Of a DNA stretch of 64,000 nucleotides, positions 1 through 7,532 are shown one piece after another. This DNA comes from Prado023 sp964418695 (GTDB taxonomy: Bacteria > Actinomycetota > Actinomycetes > S36-B12 > CAIYMF01), in contig CAYQMN010000006.1 in NCBI GenBank assembly GCA_964418695.1, positions 1 to 64,000 on the forward strand, read 5' to 3'. How positions within the stretch are numbered: the first letter of the stretch is position 1; the number at the start of each line of letters is the position of its first letter. The translations under genes and the position numbers were made by a program. A model generated the notes under the pieces. That model saw only the letters and a program-made list of their open reading frames with translations, searched no databases and had not been told where the DNA came from.

Positions 1-106
1 TGCGTCCGCGCGGCCCGAGGGTCACCTTGACCGCGTCGGCCAGGGTGTTCATGCCGCGCTCGAGGGCCCGGCGGGCTTCCTCGTCGAAAGCGATGATCTT
101 CGCCAT
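1..106 (-). CDS. groL: 60 kDa chaperonin GroEL, N-terminal fragment
   Basis: The first 35 residues of a GroEL chaperonin, read leftward and cut by the window edge. It begins MAKIIAFDEEARRALERG and reaches the conserved TLGPRGR segment of the equatorial ATP-binding domain. The ATG at 106 is preceded by GAAGGAAC about 14 nt upstream. GroEL is the cytoplasmic folding cage. No groES precedes it here: the next upstream gene (502) is divergent, so this is probably the stand-alone actinobacterial groEL2-type copy. Two CIRCE operators upstream indicate HrcA control. The identification is certain from the N-terminus; the rest of the gene cannot be judged. Confidence 0.93.
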   Translation of the reverse strand, partial: MAKIIAFDEEARRALERGMNTLADAVKVTLGPRGR

Positions 107-272
107 GTGTCTGTTGGTTCCTTCGCACGTTGTGCAGGGGATGCCGGTCCTGCTGCCCGCGACGGACGGCGTGGCCGGGCCGGTTCACGTCACCGCCCCG
201 ACCGGCCTCAGCAGCACCGGCTCTGGTTCGCCCCGAAGCGGTCCGGGCGGCAGCGGGCCGCGGGACGGCGCG

Positions 273-299
273 CTGTCACTCGTACCCCTCGAGTGCTAA
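273..299. promoter_or_regulatory. CIRCE operator (HrcA site), downstream copy
   Basis: CTGTCACTC, a 9-nt spacer, then a perfect GAGTGCTAA arm. The left arm keeps the CACTC core but is degenerate outside it. It would lie in the early transcribed region of groEL, just downstream of the predicted -10. With the copy at 308-334 it forms a tandem operator. Confidence 0.8.
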
Positions 300-304
300 G
301 GAGA

Positions 305-333
305 ATGTTGGCACTCGACCCCCGAGAGTGCAA
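305..333 (-). promoter_or_regulatory. Probable groEL promoter
   Basis: On the minus strand there is TTGCAC (positions 333-328), a 17-nt spacer, then CAACAT (310-305), a plausible housekeeping-sigma -35/-10 pair pointing at groEL. It lies almost wholly inside the upstream CIRCE operator, so a bound repressor would cover the RNA polymerase site. Position is inferred from sequence only. Confidence 0.55.
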
Positions 334-334
334 G
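308..334. promoter_or_regulatory. CIRCE operator (HrcA site), promoter-overlapping copy
   Basis: TTGGCACTC, a 9-nt spacer, then GAGTGCAAG. This matches the CIRCE consensus TTAGCACTC-N9-GAGTGCTAA with one change in the left arm and two in the right. It overlaps the predicted groEL promoter. HrcA, the heat-sensitive repressor, is the expected ligand. It lies 8 bp from a second copy at 273-299. Confidence 0.85.
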
Positions 335-501
335 TACGCCCCTACCCCGCGGCGTCGGCCCGAGCACACGTGCCGGCCGTCTGCGCGTGCGAGCAGCGGC
401 GGGCCGGCGGCGGGTCCCGTGTGCCCGGCGGACCACCTCCGGCACCGCTGTTCTAGGGTGGGAGGACCAGCCGGTGGAACGTCTCACGGAAGGAGTCCAA
501 G

Positions 502-834
502 ATGCGTGACTACGAGCGTTCGGGGCAGCCGTGGAAGGACGACCCCGCTGTCGAGGTCATCGAGGCCTACCACCAGCACGTCTCCGAGGAGCTGGGGACC
601 GACGGTCCGCTGGAGACCTTCGGCCACCCCACGGAGGGCCTGATCGGCCACCTGGTCGACGGCAACGCGCCGCTGCTGGACACCATCTCCGAGTCCGTCG
701 CCGAGGACACCCACGACCTCGAGGGCCTGACCGTCGAAGAGCTGGCGATGCATGTGGTCGACGACGACGCCGACCCCGGCGACGACTACGGCGACGACCT
801 CCCCGAGGCCCTGCGCGCGGCCCTCGCCGACTGA
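502..834 (+). CDS. Small acidic protein of unknown function
   Basis: A 110-residue soluble protein I do not recognise. It is strongly acidic, with an Asp-rich stretch near residues 90-100 (DDDADPGDDYGDD), no signal peptide and no membrane segment. The ATG at 502 has a strong ribosome binding site (GGAAGGAG, about 8 nt upstream), which supports a real gene. It lies between the divergent groEL regulatory region and the XPB helicase, 49 nt before the latter, so it may share transcription with it. Codon use matches its neighbours. No function is proposed. Confidence 0.7.
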   Translation: MRDYERSGQPWKDDPAVEVIEAYHQHVSEELGTDGPLETFGHPTEGLIGHLVDGNAPLLDTISESVAEDTHDLEGLTVEELAMHVVDDDADPGDDYGDDLPEALRAALAD

Positions 835-883
835 CGGCGCTCGCCCCGCTCCCCCGACCGCGGCTTCGGGGGACAATGACCGG

Positions 884-2536
884 ATGACAGACGGACCCCT
901 CATCGTCCAGAGCGACAAGACCCTGCTGCTGGAGGTCGCCCACCCGCGCGGCGAGGAGGCCCGGCGCGACATCGCCGCCTTCGCCGAGCTGGAGCGGGCG
1001 CCCGAGCACATCCACACCTACCGGATCACCCCGCTCGGGCTGTGGAACGCCCGGGCCGCCGGGCACGACGCGGAGTCCGTGGTCGACGCACTGCTGAAGC
1101 ACTCCCGGTTCCCGGTGCCGCACGCGCTGCTGGTCGACGTCGCCGAGACGATGGACCGCTACGGCCGGCTCAAGCTGCTCAAGCACCCCACCCACGGCCT
1201 GGTGCTGGAGGCCGTGGACCGGACGGTGCTGGCCGAGGTCCTGCGCAGCCGCAAGGTGGCCCCGATGGTGGGGGAGCGGATCGACGAGGACACCGTCGTG
1301 GTCCACCCCAGCGAGCGGGGCGCGCTCAAGCAGGTGCTGCTGCGCCTGGGCTGGCCGGCCGAGGACCTGGCCGGCTACGTCGACGGGGAGGCGCATCCGA
1401 TCGCACTGGTCCAAGACGGCTGGGAGCTGCGCGACTACCAGCGCCAGGCCGCCGAGGGCTTCTGGCACGGCGGCTCCGGGGTGGTCGTGCTGCCGTGCGG
1501 CGCGGGCAAGACCCTGGTCGGCGCGGCTGCGATGGACCTGGCCCAGTCCACGACCCTGATCCTGGTGACCAACACGGTGTCCGCCCGGCAGTGGCGCTCC
1601 GAGCTGCTGCGCCGGACCACCCTGACCGAGGACGAGATCGGCGAGTACAGCGGCGCGCGCAAGGAGGTCCGCCCGGTCACCATCGCCACCTACCAGGTGA
1701 TGACGACCAAGCGGAAGGGGACCTACGCGCACCTGGACCTCTTCGACGCCCGCGACTGGGGTCTCATCATCTACGACGAGGTGCACCTGCTGCCGGCGCC
1801 GATCTTCCGGTTCACCGCCGACATCCAGGCCCGCCGCCGCCTGGGCCTGACCGCGACCCTGATCCGCGAGGACGGCCGCGAGGGCGACGTGTTCTCCCTC
1901 ATCGGCCCCAAGCGCTACGACGCGCCCTGGCGCGAGATCGAGGCGCAGGGGTGGATCGCGCCGGCCGACTGCGTGGAGGTCCGGGTGACCCTGCCCGAGC
2001 CGGCCCGGATGGCCTACGCGATGGCCGAGCCCGAGGAGCGCTACCGGATGGCCGCCACCACCGAGCAGAAGCAGGCGATCGTCTCGACGCTGGTGGACCG
2101 GCATGCCGAAGACCAGGTGCTGGTCATCGGGCAGTACCTGGACCAGCTGCACGAGCTGGGCGAGCGGCTCGGCGTTCCGGTCATCACCGGCGAGACCCCG
2201 GTGCGGGAGCGCCAGGAGCTGTTCGACCAGTTCCGCAGCGGGGAGGTCACCACGCTGGTGGTCTCCAAGGTGGCCAACTTCTCGGTCGATCTGCCCGAGG
2301 CCACGGTCGCGATCCAGGTCTCCGGCTCGTTCGGCTCCCGGCAGGAGGAGGCCCAGCGGCTGGGCCGGATCCTGCGGCCCAAGGCCGACGGCCGGGGCGC
2401 GCGCTTCTACACGGTGGTCACGAGGGACACCGTCGACGCGGACTTCGCCGCCCACCGGCAGCGGTTCCTGGCCGAGCAGGGCTACGCGTATCGAATCGTG
2501 GACTCCGACGACGTGATCGCGGGGTTGGCCGACTGA
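884..2536 (+). CDS. XPB/ERCC3-type superfamily 2 DNA helicase
   Basis: A 550-residue ATP-dependent 3'-5' DNA helicase of the bacterial XPB family, about the length of mycobacterial homologues. The N-terminal damage-recognition-like domain (about 1-180) is followed by the first RecA domain with Walker A CGAGKT near residue 206, the DEVH box near 299 and LTATL (motif III). The second RecA domain carries motif VI QRLGRILRP near 490. The ATG at 884 is chosen because GACAAT lies 6 nt before it (possible leaderless -10) and GGGGGA lies upstream; longer in-frame starts run into the preceding gene. The family is linked to nucleotide-excision or recombination repair; the precise role in bacteria is uncertain. 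It is convergent with the helicase-associated gene, 42 nt away. Confidence 0.93.
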   Translation: MTDGPLIVQSDKTLLLEVAHPRGEEARRDIAAFAELERAPEHIHTYRITPLGLWNARAAGHDAESVVDALLKHSRFPVPHALLVDVAETMDRYGRLKLLKHPTHGLVLEAVDRTVLAEVLRSRKVAPMVGERIDEDTVVVHPSERGALKQVLLRLGWPAEDLAGYVDGEAHPIALVQDGWELRDYQRQAAEGFWHGGSGVVVLPCGAGKTLVGAAAMDLAQSTTLILVTNTVSARQWRSELLRRTTLTEDEIGEYSGARKEVRPVTIATYQVMTTKRKGTYAHLDLFDARDWGLIIYDEVHLLPAPIFRFTADIQARRRLGLTATLIREDGREGDVFSLIGPKRYDAPWREIEAQGWIAPADCVEVRVTLPEPARMAYAMAEPEERYRMAATTEQKQAIVSTLVDRHAEDQVLVIGQYLDQLHELGERLGVPVITGETPVRERQELFDQFRSGEVTTLVVSKVANFSVDLPEATVAIQVSGSFGSRQEEAQRLGRILRPKADGRGARFYTVVTRDTVDADFAAHRQRFLAEQGYAYRIVDSDDVIAGLAD

Positions 2537-2578
2537 CCGGGGGCTCGGCCGTCGGGCCCGGTCAACGGGCGGACGACG

Positions 2579-5023
2579 TCATCGCGCGCTGGGCCGGCTG
2601 ACTCCGCGAATCCGGCCGAGGGCGAACGTGGTGATGGCCTGGGCGTGCGCGTCGGTGGCCGTGAGGTAGCCGTTGATGAGGCGCAGCGGCTCGATGTAGC
2701 GCTCGGCCGACGTCCCGTTCGGCTCGGCGTAGCTGATCCAGACCCAGGCCTGCTCGGCGATCGCGGACAGCAGGGCGTCGCGCGCCTCGCTCGCGTCGGA
2801 CTCGGGGATCGGCCGACTCGGCCGCGCGGGCAGGGTTCCGGACGCCCGGGAGCCGTCCGGGCGCGTGGCCGGCCGGGTGTCCGTGGCGCGCCCGTCGCGG
2901 GCCCGGCTGGCCGGGTCGGGAACCCGCCCTGACTCACCGGCCCGCATCGCCCGGACGGCGGCGGCCGCCAGGGCAGGGGTCACGGGCGCGGCGACCGGGC
3001 GACCGTCGGTACGCAGCCGGGGATGGGAGCGGCGCGGCAGGCGCGGCTGCAAGGTGCCGTCCACCTCGGCCTGCGGGCTGAACCCGAGGTCGAGCAGCCG
3101 GTCCAGCACGCTCTCGGGCGGCAGCGGACTGACCAGCACGGTGTCCGCGATCCGAGTCAGGCGCAGCGGCACGGTGTGCGGGTCGGCCAGGATGCGGGCC
3201 AGCTCGACCGGGTCCTCGCAGTGCAGGACGGAGCCGGCTGACCCGATCCGCACCACGGCGTGGCGCCGGGCGACGTCCTCGACGAGATAGGCCAACGGCT
3301 GTGGCACCGCGCCATCGCCCGGCACACCGCCCTGGTCGGGAGTGCCCCCGGAGCCCGCCGTGCCCCCGGAGCCCGCCGCGCCGCCGGAGCCCGCCGTGCC
3401 GCCGGAGCCCGCCGTGCCGCCGGAGCCCGGCGCCGCCCCGTGCCTACGCAGCGCGGCGAGGATCTCGGCGCCGGACAGCCCGGCGTCCAGCGCCCGCCGC
3501 ACGGAGGCCGTGCTGAACCGATGCACGCTCGCCGCCCCGCGAGACTCGGTGGTGGCGACCGCGTGCAGCAGCGCCGCGAGCTGCGGGGTCGGCAGGCCGG
3601 GCACGATCGCGGTCAGGTCGGCCTGCAGGATCACGGCGTCGGTCAGCGGCGGCAGCTGCGCGGTGAGCGCGGCGACCAGGGCCTCGCGGTCGTCGGACAG
3701 CAGCGCCCGGCCGGCGTCGGTCAGCGTCCCGCCGGCCATCAGCCCGAGCCGGACGAGGTCGGCCAGCACCTGCCCGGTGGCTGCCGCGCGCGCGGGGTCA
3801 TGGCGACGCGGGCTGCGCCAGCGCAGGCCCGCCACGACCTCTCGGTCGGTCCATCCGCCGGGGGCCCCGGCCAGCACCGCGAGCACGTCCCGGCGCAGTC
3901 CGGGCAGCGCGGGCATGGCCCCCTCGGGTGCGAACGGCCGGCTCGCCGGGTCGGTCGTGCGAGTCATGTCCCGCCACGCGACGAGCAGGTCGGCCACCCG
4001 CTGCGCGGGCTCGTCGGCCAGCCAGAGGTCGTAGGCCGGCGTGGGCAGCACGGTGGCCACCTCGTGGGCGTCCAGGGCCAGCAGACCAGCGGCCGTGGCG
4101 ACTTCGGCGAGCAGCACGGTCGTGGCCAGGTCGCTGCCCAGCGCGGCCGAGGTGGAGACCAGATCACGCTGGGCGATCCCGCCGGCGCGGGTGCGCGACG
4201 GGGGCAGGGCCGCCCAGTGCTCGCCCAGCTCGGTCACCGCGTGCAGGGCGTCGACCAGGGCACCGGCGGCGCCGGCCTGGGCCCGGGTGAGGTCCGCCGG
4301 AGGCTGGGCCGGGGTGGGCGCCTGGAGCGAGGGCGGCTCCTCGAGGTTCGCCCCGCGCAGCAGCGCGACCACCTCCGCGGGCACGACCACCCGGTCGATC
4401 CCGAACGGCACCAGCAGGTGATGCGCAAGCAGCCAGTCCACCGGCGACCGGTCGGGCTCGGGGCTCCGCCGCGGGTCGGTGACGGCACCCACGACCGGCC
4501 CCGCGAGCAGCCGCTGCAGGATCGCCTCCGCGCCCTCGGGTGCGCCGGCGCGGGCCTCGGCGAACCGGCCCGGCTCGGCCGCGTAGCCGGCGACGACCGG
4601 ATCGAGCGCGGCCAGGGTGGGGCCGCGGTCGGCGGGCACCAGCAGGTCGCGCGCCGGCCCGACCAGGCGCAGAGCGCGCGGAGTGCCCCAGAGCAGCCCG
4701 TGCCGCAGGAGCAGGTCGACCGCATCGCGGACGCGCGTCCGGGCGGCCCGCACCGGCCCCGGGATCAGGGCCGCGATCGGCTCGACGAGGTCGCGAGGGG
4801 CGACCGGATCGGCGGCCAGCGCGGCAGCGGTCGCCACCTGCAGGGTGAGCTCGTCGTAGCCGCGCAGGGCCAGGGCGATGCTGGCCGGCGACCCGGCCCG
4901 CGCGGCCAGCTCGGCCAGGCTGTCGGGCACCGGATGGATCAGGTCGGGCCGGCCCAGCACGAGCGCGGCCAGCGCGTCGTCGTCCCGGGTGCGCAGGTCG
5001 TCGGCGAGGCTGCGCGGCGGCAT
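2579..5023 (-). CDS. Helicase-associated domain protein (XPB/Ssl2-like partner)
   Basis: An 814-residue protein without Walker motifs, of the actinobacterial family annotated as helicase-associated or XPB/Ssl2-like helicase C-terminal domain. The N-terminus (MPPRSLADDLRTRDDDALAAL) and its winged-helix-rich middle are typical. The C-terminus (about 765-810, WISYAEPNG...RYIEPLRLINGYLTA) resembles a WYL-type domain, a ligand or DNA-end sensing fold. Around residues 530-565 lies a low-complexity linker of five near-identical GSGGTA units. It sits next to the XPB helicase, as in mycobacteria, so a role with that helicase in DNA transactions is inferred; biochemistry is not known to me. An RKRR-type helicase activity is not supported, because no ATPase motif is present. 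Confidence 0.85.
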   Translation of the reverse strand: MPPRSLADDLRTRDDDALAALVLGRPDLIHPVPDSLAELAARAGSPASIALALRGYDELTLQVATAAALAADPVAPRDLVEPIAALIPGPVRAARTRVRDAVDLLLRHGLLWGTPRALRLVGPARDLLVPADRGPTLAALDPVVAGYAAEPGRFAEARAGAPEGAEAILQRLLAGPVVGAVTDPRRSPEPDRSPVDWLLAHHLLVPFGIDRVVVPAEVVALLRGANLEEPPSLQAPTPAQPPADLTRAQAGAAGALVDALHAVTELGEHWAALPPSRTRAGGIAQRDLVSTSAALGSDLATTVLLAEVATAAGLLALDAHEVATVLPTPAYDLWLADEPAQRVADLLVAWRDMTRTTDPASRPFAPEGAMPALPGLRRDVLAVLAGAPGGWTDREVVAGLRWRSPRRHDPARAAATGQVLADLVRLGLMAGGTLTDAGRALLSDDREALVAALTAQLPPLTDAVILQADLTAIVPGLPTPQLAALLHAVATTESRGAASVHRFSTASVRRALDAGLSGAEILAALRRHGAAPGSGGTAGSGGTAGSGGAAGSGGTAGSGGTPDQGGVPGDGAVPQPLAYLVEDVARRHAVVRIGSAGSVLHCEDPVELARILADPHTVPLRLTRIADTVLVSPLPPESVLDRLLDLGFSPQAEVDGTLQPRLPRRSHPRLRTDGRPVAAPVTPALAAAAVRAMRAGESGRVPDPASRARDGRATDTRPATRPDGSRASGTLPARPSRPIPESDASEARDALLSAIAEQAWVWISYAEPNGTSAERYIEPLRLINGYLTATDAHAQAITTFALGRIRGVSRPSAR
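3338..3432 (-). repeat. In-frame 18-bp tandem repeat coding for GSGGTA units
   Basis: About five copies of an 18-bp unit (on the plus strand GCCGTGCCGCCGGAGCCC and variants) inside the helicase-associated gene. They encode a flexible Gly-Ser-Gly-Gly-Thr/Ala-Ala linker between the winged-helix region and the C-terminal part. Because the unit is a multiple of three, copy-number change would alter linker length without a frameshift. Confidence 0.85.
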
Positions 5024-5028
5024 CGGAG

Positions 5029-5283
5029 TCAGCCCTGGGGGGCGGTGGCCTGACGCTGGGCCCGGGACCGGCGCCGGCCCGTCCGGAACAGCCCGACCAG
5101 GATCATGAGCAGCCCCACGCCGATCAGCATCGCCAGCGCCCAGAAGGCGGTGGGCAGCTGGATGGGGGTGACCAGCGGGAGCATCGCGATCAGGCCGAAG
5201 GCGAACCCGGCCGCCATGACCGCGATGCCCGCCTGCACCAGTGGCTCGCGGCCGCGGCCGTGACGTGCGTCGAGGTTGCCCAC
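5029..5283 (-). CDS. Small two-helix membrane protein
   Basis: An 84-residue protein read from a GTG at 5283, 7 nt after the stop of the cold-shock gene; longer in-frame starts lie inside that gene. It has two predicted membrane segments, around residues 20-40 (AGIAVMAAGFAFGLIAMLPL) and 47-68, followed by a basic, Arg-rich tail. It lies 5 nt before the helicase-associated gene, so csp, this gene and that gene probably form one transcription unit. I do not recognise a named family. Start position is moderately certain. Confidence 0.65.
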   Translation of the reverse strand: MGNLDARHGRGREPLVQAGIAVMAAGFAFGLIAMLPLVTPIQLPTAFWALAMLIGVGLLMILVGLFRTGRRRSRAQRQATAPQG

Positions 5284-5290
5284 GGCCGGA

Positions 5291-5674
5291 TCAGGTGTCG
5301 AGGTCCGAGGCGACGGCGCGCAGGACGGCGGCCACCTTCTGGCCCTTGGCGTCGGCCGGGTAGCGGCCACGGCGCAGGTCGTTGCCGACGTCGTCGAGCA
5401 GCTTGATGAGCGTCTCGACGATCACGGCCATGTCGTCGGCCGGCTTGCGCGCGGCCTTGACCAGCGACGGCGCGGGGTCGAGGACCTTCAGCGAGAGGGC
5501 CGTCTTGCCGCGCTTGCCGTCGACCACGCCGAACTCGACGCGCGTGCCCCCGCGCAGCGTGGTCTCGCCGGCGGGCAGGGACTTGGCGTGGACGAAGACG
5601 TCCTCGCCCTCGTCCGAGGTGAGGAAGCCGAAGCCGCGCTCCGCGTCGTACCACTTGACCTTGCCGGTGGGCAC
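5291..5674 (-). CDS. Cold-shock domain protein with C-terminal extension
   Basis: A 127-residue protein. Residues 1-66 form a cold-shock domain with RNP1-like GFGFLTSD and RNP2-like DVFVHAKSL, which bind single-stranded nucleic acid. The remaining 60 residues are an alpha-helical extension (PADDMAVIVETLIKLLDDVG) typical of the long actinobacterial CspB type rather than the 67-residue CspA type. It is expected to act as a cytoplasmic RNA chaperone. The ATG at 5674 follows an AGGAGTT ribosome binding site. Proximity to an XPB helicase and its partner matches the mycobacterial arrangement. Confidence 0.92.
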   Translation of the reverse strand: MPTGKVKWYDAERGFGFLTSDEGEDVFVHAKSLPAGETTLRGGTRVEFGVVDGKRGKTALSLKVLDPAPSLVKAARKPADDMAVIVETLIKLLDDVGNDLRRGRYPADAKGQKVAAVLRAVASDLDT

Positions 5675-5833
5675 TGTGAACTCCTGGGGTCTGCACCGCG
5701 GCCTGTCACCGCGACTGTCAAGGGTAGCGCGCCGGGTCCTCGTGCTCGGGGCCGGTTCGTGAGGCGCTTCATGAGGCGGGGCTCGGATCGTGGAGCACCC
5801 GCGGGACGGACCTCGTCCGGGGTCAGTCCCGGG

Positions 5834-6298
5834 TCAGCCCGGGATGAGCTTGAAGAACCAGTAGCCCCGTGCTCCCGTGGGCCTGGCCAGCGCGGTCACG
5901 GTCAGCACGTAGCCGGCGCTGTCCTGGCCGACCACCTCGGGCATCGTGAACCGGAAGTAGGTCTCGGTGAGCCCGGTGGCCAGCGTCTGCCCGGCGACCT
6001 GGACCGACCAGCCGCCGGCGGCCACCGCCTTGTCGACCGAGACGCCGACCGTGTTGCCGGGCAGCACCTCCACGGCCGGGATGCCCTGCCCCTCCGAGGC
6101 GTTGGTGAGCACGGACTGGGCGCACTCGCGGTCGCTGAGCGCCCGGTTCTCCTCGAACTGCCAGCACAGCGCGGCGTGGTGGGTGCTGTCCGTGCCGGAC
6201 CAGACGGTGACGCCGGGCGCCGGCTTCTCGCATCCGGCCAGCATCAGGGCGGACAGGGCGACCCCTGCGAGCGCCAGAGAACGGAGTCCGCGTGTCAT
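5834..6298 (-). CDS. Lipoprotein, DUF2771-like
   Basis: A 154-residue predicted lipoprotein. The signal sequence (residues 1-23) ends in lipobox LAGC, so Cys23 should be lipidated and the protein tethered outside the cytoplasmic membrane. The mature part is a single beta-rich domain ending in GYWFFKLIPG. Position between the cold-shock gene and the DUF3027 gene is where the actinobacterial DUF2771 lipoprotein is usually found; assignment to that family rests on context and general resemblance. No catalytic motif is visible. It is divergent from the DUF3027 gene, with 92 nt between them. Confidence 0.7.
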   Translation of the reverse strand: MTRGLRSLALAGVALSALMLAGCEKPAPGVTVWSGTDSTHHAALCWQFEENRALSDRECAQSVLTNASEGQGIPAVEVLPGNTVGVSVDKAVAAGGWSVQVAGQTLATGLTETYFRFTMPEVVGQDSAGYVLTVTALARPTGARGYWFFKLIPG

Positions 6299-6390
6299 GG
6301 CGGTAGCCTAGCCATGGGCGATCTCAGGCCCTCGCGCCGTCCCGCCGAGGTCCGCGCGCCCACCTTCGGTCCGTCGACGCCAGGAAGCCC

Positions 6391-7122
6391 ATGAACGACA
6401 CCACCATCCAGCGACCTCGCCGGATCACGCTGGACGCCGCGGCCCGCGATTCCGTGGACCTCGCCCGATCGGCCGCCGAGGAGGCCGCCGCAGCCGGTCA
6501 CGTGGGCGAGCACCTGGGCACGACCGCCGAGGACGACCGGGTGGTCACGCACCGGTTCGCCTGCCTCGCGCCCGGCTACCTGGGCTGGGTCTGGGCGGTC
6601 ACGCTGGCTCGGGCTTCCCGGGCCCGGGTGGTCACGGTCGACGAGGTGGTCATGCTTCCCGGCGAGGGCTCGCTGCTCTCGCCGGTGTGGGTGCCGTGGA
6701 GCGATCGGATCGCCCCGGGCGACCTGGGCGTCGGCGACGTGCTGCTCACCCCGGCCGACGATCCGAGGCTGGCCCCGGGCTGGTCGGGGCTGGACGACCT
6801 GGCGGTCGCTGCCGACGAGCCGGGGCTGCGCCCGGCCGGCTGGGAGCTCGGGATCGGCCGGCGCCGCGTGCTGTCCACCGAGGGCCGAGACGAGGCGGCC
6901 GATCGCTGGCTCGCTGGCGAGACCGGCCCAGCGTCGCCGATGGCCAAGTCCGCTCCTGCCCCGTGCGGCACCTGCGGGTTCCTGCTGCCGATCGGCGGCC
7001 CCACCGGCGGCGCGTTCGGCGTGTGCGCCAACGCGATGTCGCCGGCCGACGGCCGGGTCGTGTCGCTGGGCTACGGCTGCGGCGCCCACTCGGAGGCCTC
7101 TGCCGAGCGTCCGCGCGCCTGA
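6391..7122 (+). CDS. DUF3027 family protein
   Basis: A 243-residue cytoplasmic protein of the actinobacterial DUF3027 family. It has the conserved ARASRARVVTVDEVVMLPGEGSLL core and the W-P-W-S-D-R-I-P-GDLGVGDVL segment. The C-terminal third contains a CGTCG motif and two further cysteines (GVCAN, GYGCGAHS), suggesting a small metal-binding knuckle. Function is unknown. The stop overlaps the start of a 27-residue membrane peptide gene (TGATG), indicating coupled translation. The gene lies in a conserved block with XPB helicase, csp and serC. Confidence 0.87.
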   Translation: MNDTTIQRPRRITLDAAARDSVDLARSAAEEAAAAGHVGEHLGTTAEDDRVVTHRFACLAPGYLGWVWAVTLARASRARVVTVDEVVMLPGEGSLLSPVWVPWSDRIAPGDLGVGDVLLTPADDPRLAPGWSGLDDLAVAADEPGLRPAGWELGIGRRRVLSTEGRDEAADRWLAGETGPASPMAKSAPAPCGTCGFLLPIGGPTGGAFGVCANAMSPADGRVVSLGYGCGAHSEASAERPRA

Positions 7123-7205
7123 TGAACCCGCGCGACCGCCGCTTCCTGACCCTCGGCGTCCTCATCGGACTGGTGGTCCTCACCGCCATCGCCACGCTGC
7201 GCTGA
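7122..7205 (+). CDS. 27-residue single-pass membrane peptide
   Basis: A very short gene starting at the ATG that overlaps the DUF3027 stop codon. It encodes MNPRDRRF followed by one hydrophobic helix (LTLGVLIGLVVLTAIATL) and a terminal Arg: a basic N-terminus and a single membrane span. Overlapping start and stop codons and GC-rich wobble positions favour a real peptide. No function is known; it might anchor or modulate a neighbouring membrane protein. It is below the usual annotation length cutoff. Confidence 0.6.
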   Translation: MNPRDRRFLTLGVLIGLVVLTAIATLR

Positions 7206-7268
7206 ACGCGAGGTGGGCCGCGGTTCACGGGGCGGCTGCCCAGACCGAGACGGCACTAGGGTTTGCCC

Positions 7269-7532
7269 ATGCCGGAGGCTGCGGAGCTCCCCGTGATCGA
7301 GCCTGATCCCGACGACGGGGTCGGCGCGGTCACCGTGGGCCTGATCGCCTGGGCAGTCGCGGGGGTGATCTGCTTCGCGATGCGCGAGCGGCTGGCCGAG
7401 CGGGGCGCCGACTGGTGGCTGCCCACCTGCCTGGTCGGCCTGGGCTGGGGGCTGATCCTGCTGGTCTTCACGCGGCGCCGGGCGCGCGTGTACCGCGACC
7501 AGGGCCAGGCCGGCCCGAGCCCCGATGCCTGA
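7269..7532 (+). CDS. DUF2530 family two-helix membrane protein
   Basis: An 87-residue protein with an acidic N-terminus (ELPVIEPDPDDG) and two membrane helices, about residues 18-36 and 50-68, joined by a short loop with ADWWLPT. This is the pattern of the actinobacterial DUF2530 family. The ATG at 7269 is preceded by TAGGGT exactly 6 nt upstream and by no ribosome binding site, so the mRNA may be leaderless; a TTG two codons earlier is less likely. Its end overlaps the next gene by 8 nt. Function is unknown. Confidence 0.78.
   Translation: MPEAAELPVIEPDPDDGVGAVTVGLIAWAVAGVICFAMRERLAERGADWWLPTCLVGLGWGLILLVFTRRRARVYRDQGQAGPSPDA

Noticed and set aside
557..2455. Long antisense frame over the XPB helicase
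   Set aside because: A GC-skew shadow: high GC at third positions of the real gene creates long open frames. Composition is Arg/Gly/Pro-rich with no motif.
3260..5053. 597-codon plus-strand frame over the helicase-associated gene
   Set aside because: Arg/Gly/Gln/His-rich low-complexity translation antisense to a gene with clear family features.
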